A model generated the notes under the pieces. The model had not been told where the DNA came from and did no database searches. It was given only the letters and a program-made list of their open reading frames with translations. Shown here piece by piece: positions 1 through 11,033 of a stretch of DNA of 64,000 nt. Source of the DNA: Sabellastarte sp. h YS-2021 (Eukaryota; Annelida; Polychaeta; Sabellida; Sabellidae); contig OZ024936.1 of NCBI GenBank assembly GCA_964017235.1, forward strand, positions 52,999,028 to 53,063,027, in the 5' to 3' direction. Position numbers and translations under genes: made by a program. How positions within the stretch are numbered: the first letter of the stretch is position 1; every line of letters starts with the position of its first letter.

Positions 1-814
1 GTTTGGTATGAGAAAACAACTTATTGGATATTATGGTCTGAAATCTTTTGCAAGGTCTTCAAGGTTATGCGGAGTCATTGTGCTAAAAGGGTCTTTTATC
101 TCCCTTATAAGTGCTTCTAGGGCTTCAGAATATGAAAACAACTTCTAAGAAATCATGGCCTGTGAATCTTACATCTGCCAACATTCTGTGGATTCTGTAT
201 ACTTCTTACAACTGCCATTGTTCCTAAGTTTTTCTCAAATCTTAATGTTGTTGCCCATTTAGGTGTACCTGTGGGCTGGGATTCTTGCCTGCCAAGACTG
301 GCTATTTTATTTAATGGATATCTAGTAGTTCGCTAATCTTATAAGAGCCATGCTTCCAATTTAAAATATGTCTTCTCCCTTCAAAAGAAATATTCAAACT
401 GCACAGCTACACAGATGACCCCACTTCATGTTTCTGACCACTACAAGTACCCAACATGCTCACTGCAAGAATGTGTCTTTGAAAGCATTTTGCAAATCAG
501 TTGATAATAGAAGAATTTACAGATGTCGACACCCAGTGAGCGTGCCAAAAGATTTGACCTGTGGTTGGCAGAAAGCCAGCCACTGCACTCTCCTTAGTAT
601 CCTGCCAAGGCAAAACTGCTCTGATTTGGGGATACCATAACGATTGCGTTCTGATATGTTCCCAAAATATGTACCCTCACTAACAAGAACTTAAGCTCAT
701 GAAAAGAATAAATATAGTTCTAATCAAAGAAATCACAAAAGAGATCTTATAATCTACAAAATATGTGATAAAATTTTATAGTTTCTTCAGAATTAGTTTA
801 ACTTTGTAATATTT
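1..814. other. No gene seen (left edge)
   Basis: AT-rich sequence. The longest open frame (428-640, 70 codons) has no recognisable domain and no flanking splice context, and I do not support it as a gene. It may be decayed transposon or intergenic DNA. Confidence 0.5.
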
Positions 815-1130
815 AAGAGTCCCCTGAAAAGAGGATGCTTATTGGTTTCACCATCTTTATTCAGACACTGTTGTGCCACAGTGTTTTCCAACTTGAACAT
901 CTCCTTTAATATGTATTAAAGTCTATCAAAATTAGTCTCAGCAGTTTTCATCTGTGGCCAAAAGCAGTAGGAAAAAATTTGCACAGGTATCAACTTCATT
1001 TGACCTTTATTAAGGTTACATGATCAAAAGCTTTTTTCCTCAGAAAATACAGCATGCAAGTCAACAAAATTTGGCAAGAGTTCAAATTTGGCTCATAATT
1101 GACTGACTGAGGGCTGACTGGATATTGTTT
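815..1130 (+). repeat. Hairpin-headed repeat, family D, copy 1 (partial)
   Basis: It starts with a degenerate hairpin (GTCCCCT-GAAA-AGAGGA core) followed by TGCTTATTGGTTTCACC. The same head occurs at 37628 and 52059. Downstream phrases such as ATCTCCTTTAATAT, 'tttgacctttattaaggt' and the ending 'attgactgactgagggctga' match the 52-kb copy, but the tandem array is missing. It ends directly against the DIRS terminal repeat. Confidence 0.6.
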
Positions 1131-1135
1131 AGTAT

Positions 1136-1201
1136 CCACCGGATATACTGGTAGTTGTCGTCACGTGATATCTTCTGACCAATCGCCCTACTTTCTCGTT
1201 G
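1136..1201 (+). repeat. DIRS left inverted terminal repeat
   Basis: Begins CCACCGGATATACTGG and ends TACTTTCTCGTTG. It is the reverse complement of 10968-11033 with one mismatch (CACGTGAT against CACGGGAT). Confidence 0.9.
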
Positions 1202-1372
1202 GCCACGAAGACTGGTAGCAGTTTGTAAATATACAGACATTTTCATTTATTTCTCAGTATCCACGTATTGTTGGAGGCTAATATTTGGACATTTCCTTAA
1301 ATATATTTCATAGATTATTCTGTGAAAATTTTAATTTCACAACTTAAGTAGTTTTCTTTCAATCCGCGTGTT

Positions 1373-3192
1373 TTGAGTTTTCTCGGTTCAGGCAATCTTA
1401 ATTGTACGTCTTTTTATTGCGTTAAAATGTCCCTTCATCAAGCAAACAAAGACAAACCGAGAGCTCAGAAATGCCGCCATTTTTGCTTCAGTTTTGATAC
1501 TCATAATTACTGCCCTACCTGTAGGGAGGCTGGCAAGGGAGATGACCCCTGTGTCACTTTTGAAGCACCCTGCCATATTTGCACGTCTCTCTCTGATGAA
1601 CAATTGCAAAAAATTCAAAACAGGAAGCGGTACTTAAAAAAGCGAAAAGCGGAAACTAGTTCCAAAGATGAACTAGATCTCTTGGGTGAAGGCGATGGGG
1701 ACTCTTTTAATGGTTCTAATGCAGACCTTGAGAGTGCTGCCGATAACCTCTTTACCTCACCCCCCCGTCCTCAACCTCTCGCCTTCAGTTCTTTATCACT
1801 AAAGACCCCAGCAAAAGCTGTTCCACCCACCCCAGGTACTGTTTTGCAAAATAAAATTCAAAGAAATCTAGAGAAATCCCTGGGTGATTCCTTAAATATA
1901 CATATACAGCAGCAAATGGGTTCCTTCCAGGCATCCATGTTAGAAGCATTTCAATCACTCCGAGAGGAGTTGGCAGTTAAAAAGCCTGCCGAGGTTGATC
2001 CCTCGCCTCATGCTTCAAAAGCTGGTCCATCCAGCAAGTCTGCTGCTAATCTGGACCTACCCCCTCCGAGGTCAAGTACTAATGCACAGTCCGAGGCAAT
2101 GGATGTGGACGTTGGTCCAGCACTCCCTCCTCGTCTAGTACTCAACCAAACTTCCTCGGATCAGTACGTTGCCCCTTCTGAAGCAATACCGAAGGATTCC
2201 TCGTACTCGCATAAAAAACAAAGCCACAGGCAAACAGTAACACCGAGCTCTGCCTCGGATCATCTGGATGAGGATTCCGACGAATCTCGGATCCATCCTA
2301 GACCTAAGAAACACTCTGACAAGAGCAAGCATAAATCTAGGTCCAGATATGTCATCTTCAGAGGAAGATCACTCCCCTGTGGCTAGACACAGGTCTTCTA
2401 AGCCCTCTAGGGCTCAGCCCTCAGGCGCAGCTTCTGATCAAGACCTCCCACAACATGATCCAGACCCCCCTTATTATTATAGGGAAGTAGCCCTGTCTGA
2501 CATTCCCTCCCAATACTCTGAAGAGGTAGACACCTTCAGGCGCATTCTTTCTCTCCCTGACCCCAGGGACTCTATGCCCAGGTCGTCAACTTAAGTGTTG
2601 GGTCTGGATGACGAAAAAGGCCGTCAAGAGCTCAGACCTAGAGGTCCTTCCTCTATCTTACCACTTAGCTCAGTTATCAAGGACGCCTTTGATAAATTTC
2701 AACATGATTTCAAAGCTGCCAATTTATCTGAGGGAAAATATGTTAAGCCTCCTCCATCCACTTCCAAGTGGTATAAGGTGGGACAGCCCACTTTTCAAGA
2801 CAAAATCCAGGAGTTGAATACGGACTTTGCTAAGATCTGTATTACTCCTAGACCTCCTGGGGCACCAGTAGCCAAAGTCCCTATGCCAGTCCTTAAGGAG
2901 CTGGAACATCAGGCTAGACAGAATATTTCAACCCTCAATTTCACCGCTGCCTTTGCCAAAACCTCTTCTTCTTGCAATGCTTCTTTGGAAAAGTGCCAAC
3001 ATAGCATCAAGTCAACTGTCAAGAAGATAAAGTCTCAGATCCAGAAAGGTGCCAATCCTGAGAAAGCAGCAAAGCGCGGATATGAGGAAGTTGCTGAGTA
3101 CTTGGATTTTTGGAACAAGACGGTTCTTGTCCAACATAGAGCTCTTACCTGTCTCAGCAAATCGCTAGCCCATATTCTCCAGAGGGAATTAT
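1373..3192 (+). pseudogene. DIRS gag-like ORF, 5' part (broken)
   Basis: The N-terminal part carries Cys/His spacing (CRHFCFSFDTHNYCPTC, then CHIC), resembling the zinc-binding start of DIRS ORF1 proteins. A Ser/Pro/Lys-rich charged linker follows, then a helical region. Presumed role: an RNA-binding or structural protein of the retrotransposon particle. The reading frame runs from about 1373 to near 2345, shifts by frame (the basic KHKSRSR stretch continues as MSSSEEDHSP), meets an in-frame TAA at 2592-2594, and continues to codon TTA at 3189-3191. There the 3.7-kb repeat element interrupts it. Bases 6929 onward continue the same frame once the insert and one TTAT duplication are set aside. 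The first ATG could instead be at 1428. Confidence 0.8.
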
Positions 3193-6100
3193 GTCCACCC
3201 CCCTGGGGGGTGGATATATTATTTTTGCTTTTTTCGCCGTCCGATGTCCGATGTCCGGCGTCCGGCGTCCGATGTCCGGCGTCACGCATGGTTTCCGCTC
3301 ATTTAAAGGAAAAGTATTAGAGCTATTGTCACCAAATTTGGTATGCAGGCTTATTGGGTCAGTAGCTTGCTTGGGATTGCTTTTGGCTGTTGTACCTCTT
3401 TTGCTTACTGAGTAATACTTAAGTACAGCTATTTTCAGTACCCATTGGTTTCCGTGCATTTAAGCCAAAATAATTAAAGATATTTTACTACAATTTTGAA
3501 TACAAGATTGTTATGTCCATAGCTCGCTTGGTATTGCATTTGGGACTGATAGCTTTGTCAGTACATGAGTAATAGCCATTTAGGTACTTCATTGTGTATT
3601 TTCAGTACTACTTTTGAGTAATTTGCTTCTATCTCCTTAACCGTGCGAGATAGAGCGATTTCGGCAAAATTTTCGACCCGCAGGGTATCTGAGGAGTGTA
3701 CTCTTTGCAAATTTCAAAAAATTTTCCCCTCCCCAAAAATGGCGGCCATTTTGAATTTTCGAATTTTTGCCAAAAATGGCAAAACACAAATTTGCTTCTA
3801 TCTCCTTAACCGTGCGAGATAGAGCGATTTCGTCGAAATTTTCGACCCACAGGGTATCTAAGGAATGTAATATTTGCAATTTTCAAAAAATTTTCCCCTC
3901 CCCAAAAATGGCGGCCATTTTGAATTTTCGAATTTTTGCCAAAAATGGCAAAACACAAATTTGCTTCTATCTCCTTAACCGTGCGAGATAGAGCGATTTC
4001 GTCGAAATTTTCGACCCACAGGGTATCTAAGGAATGTAATATTTGCAATTTTCAAAAAATTTTCCCCTCCCCAAAAATGGCGGCCATTTTGAATTTTCGA
4101 ATTTTTGCCAAAAATGGCAAAACACAAATTTGCTTCTATCTCCTTAACCGTGCGAGATAGAGCGATTTCGTCGAAATTTTCGACCCACAGGGTATCTAAG
4201 GGATGTAATATTTGCAATTTTCAAAAAAATTTCCCCTCCCCAAAAATGGCGGCCATTTTGAATTTTCGAATTTTTGCCAAAAATGGCAAAACACAAATTT
4301 GCTTCTATCTCCTTAACCGTGCGAGATAGAGCGATTTTCGGCAAAATTTTCGACCCACAGGGGATCTAAGGAATGCAATCTTTGCAATTTTCCAAAAATT
4401 TTCCCCTCCCCAAAAATGGCGGCCATTTTGAATTTTCGAATTTTTGCCAAAAATGGCAAAACACTAATTTGCTTCTATCTCCTTAACCGTGCGAGATAGA
4501 GCGATTTCGGCAAAATTTTCGACACACAGGGTATCTAAGCAATGCAATCTTTGCAATTTTCAAAATATTTTCCCCTCCCCAAAAATGGCGGCCATTTTGA
4601 ATTTTTGCCAAAAATGGCAAAACACAAATTTGCTTCTATCTCCTTAACCGTGCGAGATAGAGCGATTTCGTCGAAATTTTTGACCCACAGGGTATCTAAG
4701 GAATGTAATATTTGCAATTTTCAAAAAATTTTCCCCTCCCCAAAAATGGCGGCCATTTTGAATTTTCGAATTTTTGCCAAAAATGGCAAAACACAAATTT
4801 GCTTCTATCTCCTTAACCGTGCGAGATAGAGCGATTTCGTCGAAATTTTCGACCCACAGGGTATCTAAGGAATGCAATCTTTGCAATTTTCCAAAAATTT
4901 TCCCCTCCCCAAAAATGGCGGCCATTTTGAATTTTCGAATTTTTGCCAAAAATGGCAAAACACAAATTTGCTTCTATCTCCTTAACCGTGCGAGATAGAG
5001 CGATTTCGTCGAAATTTTCGACCCACAGGGTATCTAAGGAATGTAATATTTGCAATTTTCAAAAAAATTTCCCCTCCCCAAAAATGGCGGCCATTTTGAA
5101 TTTTCGAATTTTTGCCAAAAATGGCAAAACACAAATTTGCTTCTATCTCCTTAACCGTGCGAGATAGAGTGATTTCGGCAAAATTTTCGACCCACAGGGG
5201 ATCTAAGGAATGCAATCTTTGCAATTTTCCAAAAATTTTCCCCTCCCCAAAAATGGCGGCCATTTTGAATTTTCGAATTTTTGCCAAAAATGGCAAAACA
5301 CTAATTTGCTTCTATCTCCTTAACCGTGCGAGATAGAGCGATTTCGTCGAAATTTTCGACCCACAGGGTATCTAAGGAATGTAATATTTGCAATTTTCAA
5401 AAAATTTTCCCCTCCCCAAAAATGGCGGCCATTTTGAATTTTCGAATTTTTGCCAAAAATGGCAAAACACAAATTTGCTTCTATCTCCTTAACCGTGCGA
5501 GATAGAGCGATTTCGTCGAAATTTTCGACCCACAGGGTATCTAAGGAATGCAATCTTTGCAATTTTCAAAAAATTTTCCCCTCCCCAAAAATGGCGGCCA
5601 TTTTGAATTTTCGAATTTTTGCCAAAAATGGCAAAACACAAATTTGCTTCTATCTCCTTAACCGTGCGAGATAGAGCGATTTCGTCGAAATTTTCGACCC
5701 ACAGGGTATCTAAGGAATGCAATCTTTGCAATTTTCCAAAAATTTTCCCCTCCCCAAAAATGGCGGCCATTTTGAATTTTCGAATTTTTGCCAAAAATGG
5801 CAAAACACAAATTTGCTTCTATCTCCTTAACCGTGCGAGATAGAGCGATTTCATCGAAATTTTCGACCCACAGGGTATCTAAGGAATGTAATATTTGCAA
5901 TTTTCAAAAAATTTTCCCCTCCCCAAAAATGGCGGCCATTTTGAATTTTCGAATTTTTGCCAAAAATGGCAAAACACAAATTTGCTTCTATCTCCTTAAC
6001 CGTGCGAGATAGAGCGATTTCGTCGAAATTTTCGACCCACAGGGTATCTAAGGAATGCAATCTTTGCAATTTTCCAAAAATTTTCCCCTCCCCAAAAATG

Positions 6101-6924
6101 GCGGCCATTTTGAATTTTCGAATTTTTGCCAAAAATGGCAAAACACAAATTTGCTTCTATCTCCTTAACCGTGCCAGATAGAGTGATTTCGTCAAAATTT
6201 TCGACCCACAGGGTATCTGAGCATTGTACTCTTGGTAATTTCTAAAAAATTTTCCCCTCCCCAAAAATGGCGGCCATTTTGAATTTTCAAATTTTTGCCA
6301 AAAATGGCAAAACACAAATTTGCTTCTATCTCCTTAACCATGCGAGATAGAGCGATTTCGTCGAAATTTTCAACCCACAGGGTATCTAAGAAATGTAATC
6401 TTTGCAATTTTCAAAAAATTTTCCCCTCCCCAAAAATGGCAGCCATTTTGAATTTTCGAATTTTTGCCCAAAATGGAAAAACACAAACTGGCCTTAACCG
6501 TGCAAAATAGAGTTATTTTGTTGAAATTTTCGACCCATAGGGTATCTAAGAAATGTACTCTTGGCAATTTTCAAAAAAATTTCCTTTTCCCAATAATGGC
6601 GGCCATTTTGAATTTTCAAATTTTTGCCAAAAATAGAAAAACAGGAATTGGCTTCTATCTTCTTAACCGTGCAAGATAGAGTGATTTCGTCAAAATTTTC
6701 AACCCAACCAATGCAAAAAGGCATGAAGCTGAAATAAATTACATCTACACTATCAAATATTTAAGCATCATTGATATATTTTACAAATGAAACAGGGTCT
6801 TGTAAGACTACTGTACAATTTGGGCAAAAGGTTCATGGGTGGACATTACACATGATAATGTGTGTTCTTCTATGCTATCCTGTTTCTATTCGCATCTACT
6901 ATCAACAGGGCGGCCTATTTCTAG
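3193..6924 (+). mobile_element. Family A satellite-bodied mobile element, copy 1
   Basis: Inserted inside the DIRS gag-like ORF. It is flanked by TTAT on both sides (3189-3192 and 6925-6928), and removing the element plus one TTAT restores the gag frame, which fixes the ends as GTCCACC...TTTCTAG. Structure: a perfect 10-bp-stem hairpin at 3194-3214, a (GTCCGA/GTCCGG)n block, about 390 bp of unique head, roughly 18 tandem 169-bp units, and a 230-bp unique tail. It encodes no transposase, so it is non-autonomous. A second full copy lies at 46488-49541, also between TTAT repeats. The terminal hairpin and tandem core recall Helentron-type rolling-circle non-autonomous elements, but the 4-bp duplication does not fit canonical Helitrons. 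Confidence 0.85.
3625..6695 (+). repeat. 169-bp tandem array (family A), about 18 units
   Basis: The unit length is 169 bp, from regularly spaced identical words (for example GCCAAAAATGGC at 3767, 3936, 4105). Each unit contains TTGCTTCTATCTCC, CCGTGCGAGATAGAGCGA, CGACCCACAGGGTATCTAAG and the near-palindrome AAAATGGCGGCCATTTT. The outermost right units (6480-6695) are the most diverged, the usual pattern at array edges. Short open frames on both strands recur because the unit lacks stops in one frame. They shift frame each unit (169 is not a multiple of 3) and are not coding. Confidence 0.95.
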
Positions 6925-6928
6925 TTAT

Positions 6929-7323
6929 ATTCTATGGCTAACACCGGCTTGCTTAGGCGTGAAGCCGAAATGACTCTATTGCATCCCCAGCTAGGGGAAA
7001 CGAGACGCCAAGAACTTAGGAACTCGTCCTTCTGGGACTCCTCCTTGTTCGAGTCTCAACTTGTTAAGGAAGGTGAGGACTTCCTTCTCAAAAAAGGCAC
7101 CTCAAAAGATTCTCAGGGTTTTGCACCCTACCAGAATAAGCCCTTTCGTGGCCCCCACAAGAAAAGAGGCTCCTACAGGAAACGCCCCTATGGGGGCAAT
7201 TCCTCTCAAAGCAGTAACCAATCCTTTCCCTCGGGAAGAGGAAAATCCAACTTCAGAGACTCCAGGGGTCGTTTTCGACCCCACAATAGGGGAAGGGGGC
7301 GTGGAAACCCCCCTTCACAATGA
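6929..7323 (+). pseudogene. DIRS gag-like ORF, 3' part
   Basis: Continues the gag-like ORF after the family A insertion, in the same frame as the codons ending at 3192. It begins YSMANTGLLRREAE and ends in an Arg/Gly/Ser-rich basic tail (RGRFRPHNRGRGRG) typical of nucleic-acid-binding gag C-termini. It overlaps the RT ORF in another frame by about 260 bp, as in other DIRS elements. Confidence 0.8.
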
Positions 7324-9238
7324 CTCCTCCAAAGCCTCATTCAGTCCACCAGTAGGAAGTCGCCTCCGTTCTTTCAAGAGAGACTGGCTAACAAACAAAT
7401 GTTCTCAAAACGTGTTAAACATTATCACCAATGGCTACGTTCTGCCATTCCGTTCAAAGCCAAACTTGATCAGATTTCCTCTGATTCTATCAGAGTACAA
7501 GGCCCAACAAAAAGACCAAGCCTTGGCCACTTGTATCCAGTCTCTCTTGTCAAAGAACGCCATCGAAAGGGTGGAAAACGTAAAATCTCTCGGGTTTTAC
7601 AGTCGCCTGTTCCTAGTACCCAAGCCTCACCAAAGGTGGAGGCCAGTCATAGACTTAAGCAGGCTCAACACTTTCCTACATGTAGAAAAGTTCAAAATGG
7701 AAACCCCGGAGTCCATCAGGACTTCCCTGGTCCCAGGGGAGTGGGTATCGTCGATAGACCTGTCGGACGCATACCTTCACATCCCCATCCATCCAAGCTC
7801 AAGGAAGTACCTAAGGTTTTGCTACAAGGCCCAGGTGTTCCAGTTCACCTCCCTACCTTTCGAACTGGCCACAGCCCCCCAGGTCTTTACGATGATCGTA
7901 AAGGAAGTGAAACTAATGGCCCTCTCAAGAGGACTCAGAATTCACCAATACCTGGACGACTGGCTGATCAGGTCCCAGTCCCAGGAGGAATCTCAAAGGG
8001 ACACACAGGCAGTGGTAGACCTAACCCAATCCTTGGGTTGGATAATCAACCAGGAAAAATCAGAACTGAAACCTACTCAGGTGTTTTCGTTCGTGGGCTA
8101 CGAATACCACCTAGATTCAGCCCTTGTAAGACCCACTCACGAGAGATGGCTCAAACTCCAGGATTTGATCCTACGACTCAAGTCAAAACGTGTTTTGACT
8201 GCAAGATGTTTGATGTCTCTAATTGGGTTGCTAGCCTCAACGGAGAAAATGGTCCCGGAGGTACGCCTTCACATGAGGCCCTTTCAGTTTCATCTCAAGG
8301 AGCACTGGAGATATCCTCAGTCGCTGGACAACCTCCTTCCTTGGACAGAAGCCATTGTAGCCCACCTAGATTGGTGGCAAAACCCCTCAAATGTGATGAA
8401 AGGCGCAGACCTTCATCCCAAGGACCACAGTATCCAACTCTTTACCGACGCCTCAAATGAAGGTTGGGGCGCTCACTTAGATCAAAATTCTACAAAAGGG
8501 CTGTGGTCAGAGCGGGAAAGAAGGCTACACATAAATGTCCTAGAATTGAAGGCGGTCTCCCTGGCCCTTCGAGACTTCAAGGACCAGTGCCAGAATCAAA
8601 CAGTGTTAGTTGCGACGGACAACTCAACAGTGGTAGCCTACATCAACAAGCAAGGGGGAACTCACTCAGCAGAGATGTGCGCTCTCCTGTGGAAAATCAT
8701 GACCTGGTGCCATCACTACCATATAACATTGAAAGCCAGGCACATTCCAGGGTGTCTGAATGTGATGGCCGACCTCCTATCCAGGTCCAACCAAGTGCAG
8801 TCAACAGAATGGTCTCTGCACCCTCAGGTCTTCAAGCAAATCTGCCGAAAGTGGTTCACCCCTCATTTAGACTTATTCGCCACTCACCTGAATCACAAAC
8901 TCCCTCTATATGTGTCTCCTATCCCAGACCCAAGGGCCTGGAACATAGATGCTCTGAACATAAACTGGACCAACCTCACGGCCTACGCCTACCCTCCTAC
9001 GGCTCTCCTTCACAAGGTGATCCAAAAGATCAAGCAATGCCATTGCCTGATCATCGTGATAGCCCCAGGCTGGCCAGGGATGCCCTGGTTTTGGGACCTA
9101 GTGCAGCTCTCAACAGAGATCCCACTACAACTCCCAGTGTCAACGACCCTACTCAAACAGTCCCACAACTATGTGTTCCACAACAACCCACAACAGCTGA
9201 ACCTCCACGCCTGGTGTCTAGGAGCGGACAACTCCTAG
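7061..9238 (+). CDS. DIRS reverse transcriptase / RNase H
   Basis: An open frame of up to 725 codons. In order: RT fingers (SRLFLVPKPHQRWRPVIDLS), palm (SSIDLSDAYLHIPIHP), the active-site YLDDWLI block and the thumb, then RNase H (LFTDASNEGWGAHL, VLELKAVSLAL, ATDNSTVVAYINKQGG), then the conserved DIRS C-terminal region with HLDLFATHLNHK and APGWPGMPWF. YLDD rather than YMDD or YADD is normal for DIRS. The protein copies element RNA into DNA. The true start is uncertain because the ORF overlaps gag; the first Met gives 7061, but recognisable RT begins near 7380. The frame is intact despite breaks in its neighbours. No clear methyltransferase-like domain was identified. Confidence 0.92.
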   Translation: MLRKVRTSFSKKAPQKILRVLHPTRISPFVAPTRKEAPTGNAPMGAIPLKAVTNPFPREEENPTSETPGVVFDPTIGEGGVETPLHNDSSKASFSPPVGSRLRSFKRDWLTNKCSQNVLNIITNGYVLPFRSKPNLIRFPLILSEYKAQQKDQALATCIQSLLSKNAIERVENVKSLGFYSRLFLVPKPHQRWRPVIDLSRLNTFLHVEKFKMETPESIRTSLVPGEWVSSIDLSDAYLHIPIHPSSRKYLRFCYKAQVFQFTSLPFELATAPQVFTMIVKEVKLMALSRGLRIHQYLDDWLIRSQSQEESQRDTQAVVDLTQSLGWIINQEKSELKPTQVFSFVGYEYHLDSALVRPTHERWLKLQDLILRLKSKRVLTARCLMSLIGLLASTEKMVPEVRLHMRPFQFHLKEHWRYPQSLDNLLPWTEAIVAHLDWWQNPSNVMKGADLHPKDHSIQLFTDASNEGWGAHLDQNSTKGLWSERERRLHINVLELKAVSLALRDFKDQCQNQTVLVATDNSTVVAYINKQGGTHSAEMCALLWKIMTWCHHYHITLKARHIPGCLNVMADLLSRSNQVQSTEWSLHPQVFKQICRKWFTPHLDLFATHLNHKLPLYVSPIPDPRAWNIDALNINWTNLTAYAYPPTALLHKVIQKIKQCHCLIIVIAPGWPGMPWFWDLVQLSTEIPLQLPVSTTLLKQSHNYVFHNNPQQLNLHAWCLGADNS

Positions 9239-10381
9239 AACAAGGCTTCTCTGTGGAGGTGGCAGAGAGAATTGCTGCCCCTCAGCGGTCATCAACAAGG
9301 ACCATCTACAGGTCAAAGTGGGCCCTATTTGAAAAATGGTGCAGAGAAAATTCGGTGGATTTCTCCACTCCCATCTGTGAAACAAATCTGAGATTTTTTC
9401 ATGTACCTGTACCAAGACCTAAACAGGCGCCCCTCGACCATTGATGGCTACAGGACTGCTATCGTTGACACTCTGGGCCCAACGGCCCAACACATTGCGC
9501 ACAATGCAGACCTTCATAGGTTACTCTCCAGTTTTCACAGGGATCGTCCTAAAAGTTCCAGAAATTTACCCAAGTGGAACCTTTCTGTTGTCCTTAACGA
9601 GCTCACCAAAGCACCATTTGAGCCCATGAAAGACTCAGACCTCAAACATCTTACTCTTAAAACTGCTTTCTTGCTAGCCTTGGCCTCCGGCAAGCGCCGC
9701 AGCGAAATCCATGCCTGGGTCGCTAACAAAGTAGCTAATTTAGGCCAATGGGAAAAGGTAGCCTTGTTCCCTTCTTCTGATTTCATAGCCAAAAACCAAC
9801 TAGCAAGAGAAGGTTCTCAAAGTGTGTCACCAGTGACTATCCCTGCTTTGACTACCATTGTAGATAGACAGTTTAAGGAAGACAGGACCCTGTGTCCCGT
9901 GCGGGCCCTGAGGTTTTATTTGGACCGAACTAAAGACCTGAGAGGGTCTCGTTCTCTCCTTTTCATCTCCTTTAAGAAAGGACATACCTCAGACATCAGA
10001 CCCGCTACACTCTCCTCATGGTTGAAACAAACCATCCTACTTTGTTACAAACAAGCAGATCAACAAGCCTTGGACTTGGTCCAAGTCAAAGCGCATGACA
10101 TCCGGGCCTTCGCGGCCTCTAAGGCCTTTTACGGTGGAGTATCGGTGGACCAAATCATGCAAGCCTGTCACTGGAAAGCTCACAACACATTCACAAATTT
10201 TTACCTAAAAGACCTTACTTGGTCGGACACCGACAACAATATGTATCTGGGACCCGTAGTGGCAGCACAACAAGTCCTGGATCCTTCCCGTCAGACCAGT
10301 TGTCCTCGGAAAGAAAAAAAGGGGGGTGGGGGGGGCACATCCGCTACAACCAAGTCTTCAGGAGTCTCTCCCAGGATCTAG
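9232..10381 (+). pseudogene. DIRS tyrosine recombinase (one frameshift)
   Basis: The N-terminal SAM-like core-binding region (LLEQGFSVEVAERI, STRTIYRSKWALFEKWC) reads in a different frame from the catalytic part (from about 9401). The switch falls at a T-run near 9390-9396, so a 1-bp homopolymer indel is likely. The catalytic part shows the R-HxxR-Y set: ALASGKRRSEIHAW, then KAHDIRAFAASKAF, then HWKAHNTFTNFYL. This enzyme integrates the circular DIRS cDNA without target duplication. It overlaps or abuts the RT stop codon at 9238. The tail is Lys/Gly-rich. Confidence 0.88.
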
Positions 10382-10841
10382 GTATTCCTTTACCTTCAAG
10401 ATGTTACGGGTACGGTCATTTTATTTTTTAATTATCAGGTAATTTCGATTAAGGACTTAGTCAGTTGTCGTTAATCTCATATTTCAGGTTAAAAATTTCA
10501 TGAGATGCCCAACCACTGGGTTGGTCAGTCACACGTGAAGGTCTAATAGGGACCCTTAGACCTCGAAGTGAGCACCGCTGCACTTCCGTCCTACTACCAA
10601 ACATCTGGACAGTTTTAGCACTGTCCCTTTTTTACTCAGGTTTTTGGCTCGTTACAGGCCCGATCTTCGGGATCGGGGCTCTGTAAAAGGGACTCAGACT
10701 GGCATTTCTGGCACTATTCTGTATATATATTAATTCAAATCTTAGAAAAAATGACATATCTTCCAGTCTCAGCTGTAATCCCGCCACCGGGCGGTTGAAT
10801 TCAGCATTAAGTCCCACATGGTAAGCTATTGTAGCGTAATA
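10382..10841 (+). other. DIRS 3' non-coding region
   Basis: No ORF. It contains the short inverted pair CCCGATC-TTCG-GGATCGGG (about 10660-10677) and a first copy of AAGTCCCACATGGTAAGCT (10809-10827) that recurs in the same orientation at 11098-11116 and is inverted at 10887-10905. Confidence 0.6.
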
Positions 10842-10905
10842 AAATTGAAAATTTTAATTACTTAAATGTAGCTTTTATAAGCTACAAGCTTACCATGTGG
10901 GACTT
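10842..10905 (+). repeat. Putative DIRS internal complementary region
   Basis: This 64-nt block is the exact reverse complement of 11098-11161. In DIRS elements an internal region complementary to the element ends is thought to help form the circular intermediate. The position just left of the right inverted repeat fits that role. Confidence 0.7.
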
Positions 10906-10967
10906 AGAAGAGTCCCACCCTGCCTCCCCGCTGTTTACAGCTGAGGGGTAGGTTTAATAAAAAATTT

Positions 10968-11033
10968 CAACGAGAAAGTAGGGCGATTGGTCAGAAGATA
11001 TCCCGTGACGACAACTACCAGTATATCCGGTGG
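10968..11033 (+). repeat. DIRS right inverted terminal repeat
   Basis: Begins CAACGAGAAAGTAGGGCGAT and ends ATATCCGGTGG. It pairs with 1136-1201 at 65 of 66 positions. The right-end extension (11034-11161) includes the inverted partner of the internal complementary region. Confidence 0.9.

Noticed and set aside
428-640. 70-codon ORF near the left edge
   Set aside because: No recognisable similarity, coding signal or splice context.
1388-1618. Minus-strand ORF opposite the gag-like ORF
   Set aside because: Shadow frame of the Cys/His-rich gag start.
3767-6181. Repeated 74-104 codon ORFs on both strands of the 169-bp arrays
   Set aside because: They recur because the unit is repeated, shift frame each unit (169 is not a multiple of 3), lie on both strands, and have no domain.
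3625-6695. CRISPR-like array
   Set aside because: Units are contiguous 169-bp satellites without unique spacers, in a eukaryotic genome.
3193-6924. Canonical Helitron with TC...CTAG ends inserted between A and T
   Set aside because: That boundary would leave the interrupted gag-like ORF out of frame, and the base before TC is G in both copies. The TTAT-duplication model restores the frame. A divergent rolling-circle origin is not excluded.
7399-8460. 353-codon second frame over the RT ORF
   Set aside because: Pro/Ser-rich shadow of the RT frame with no domain; the RT motifs are all in the other frame.
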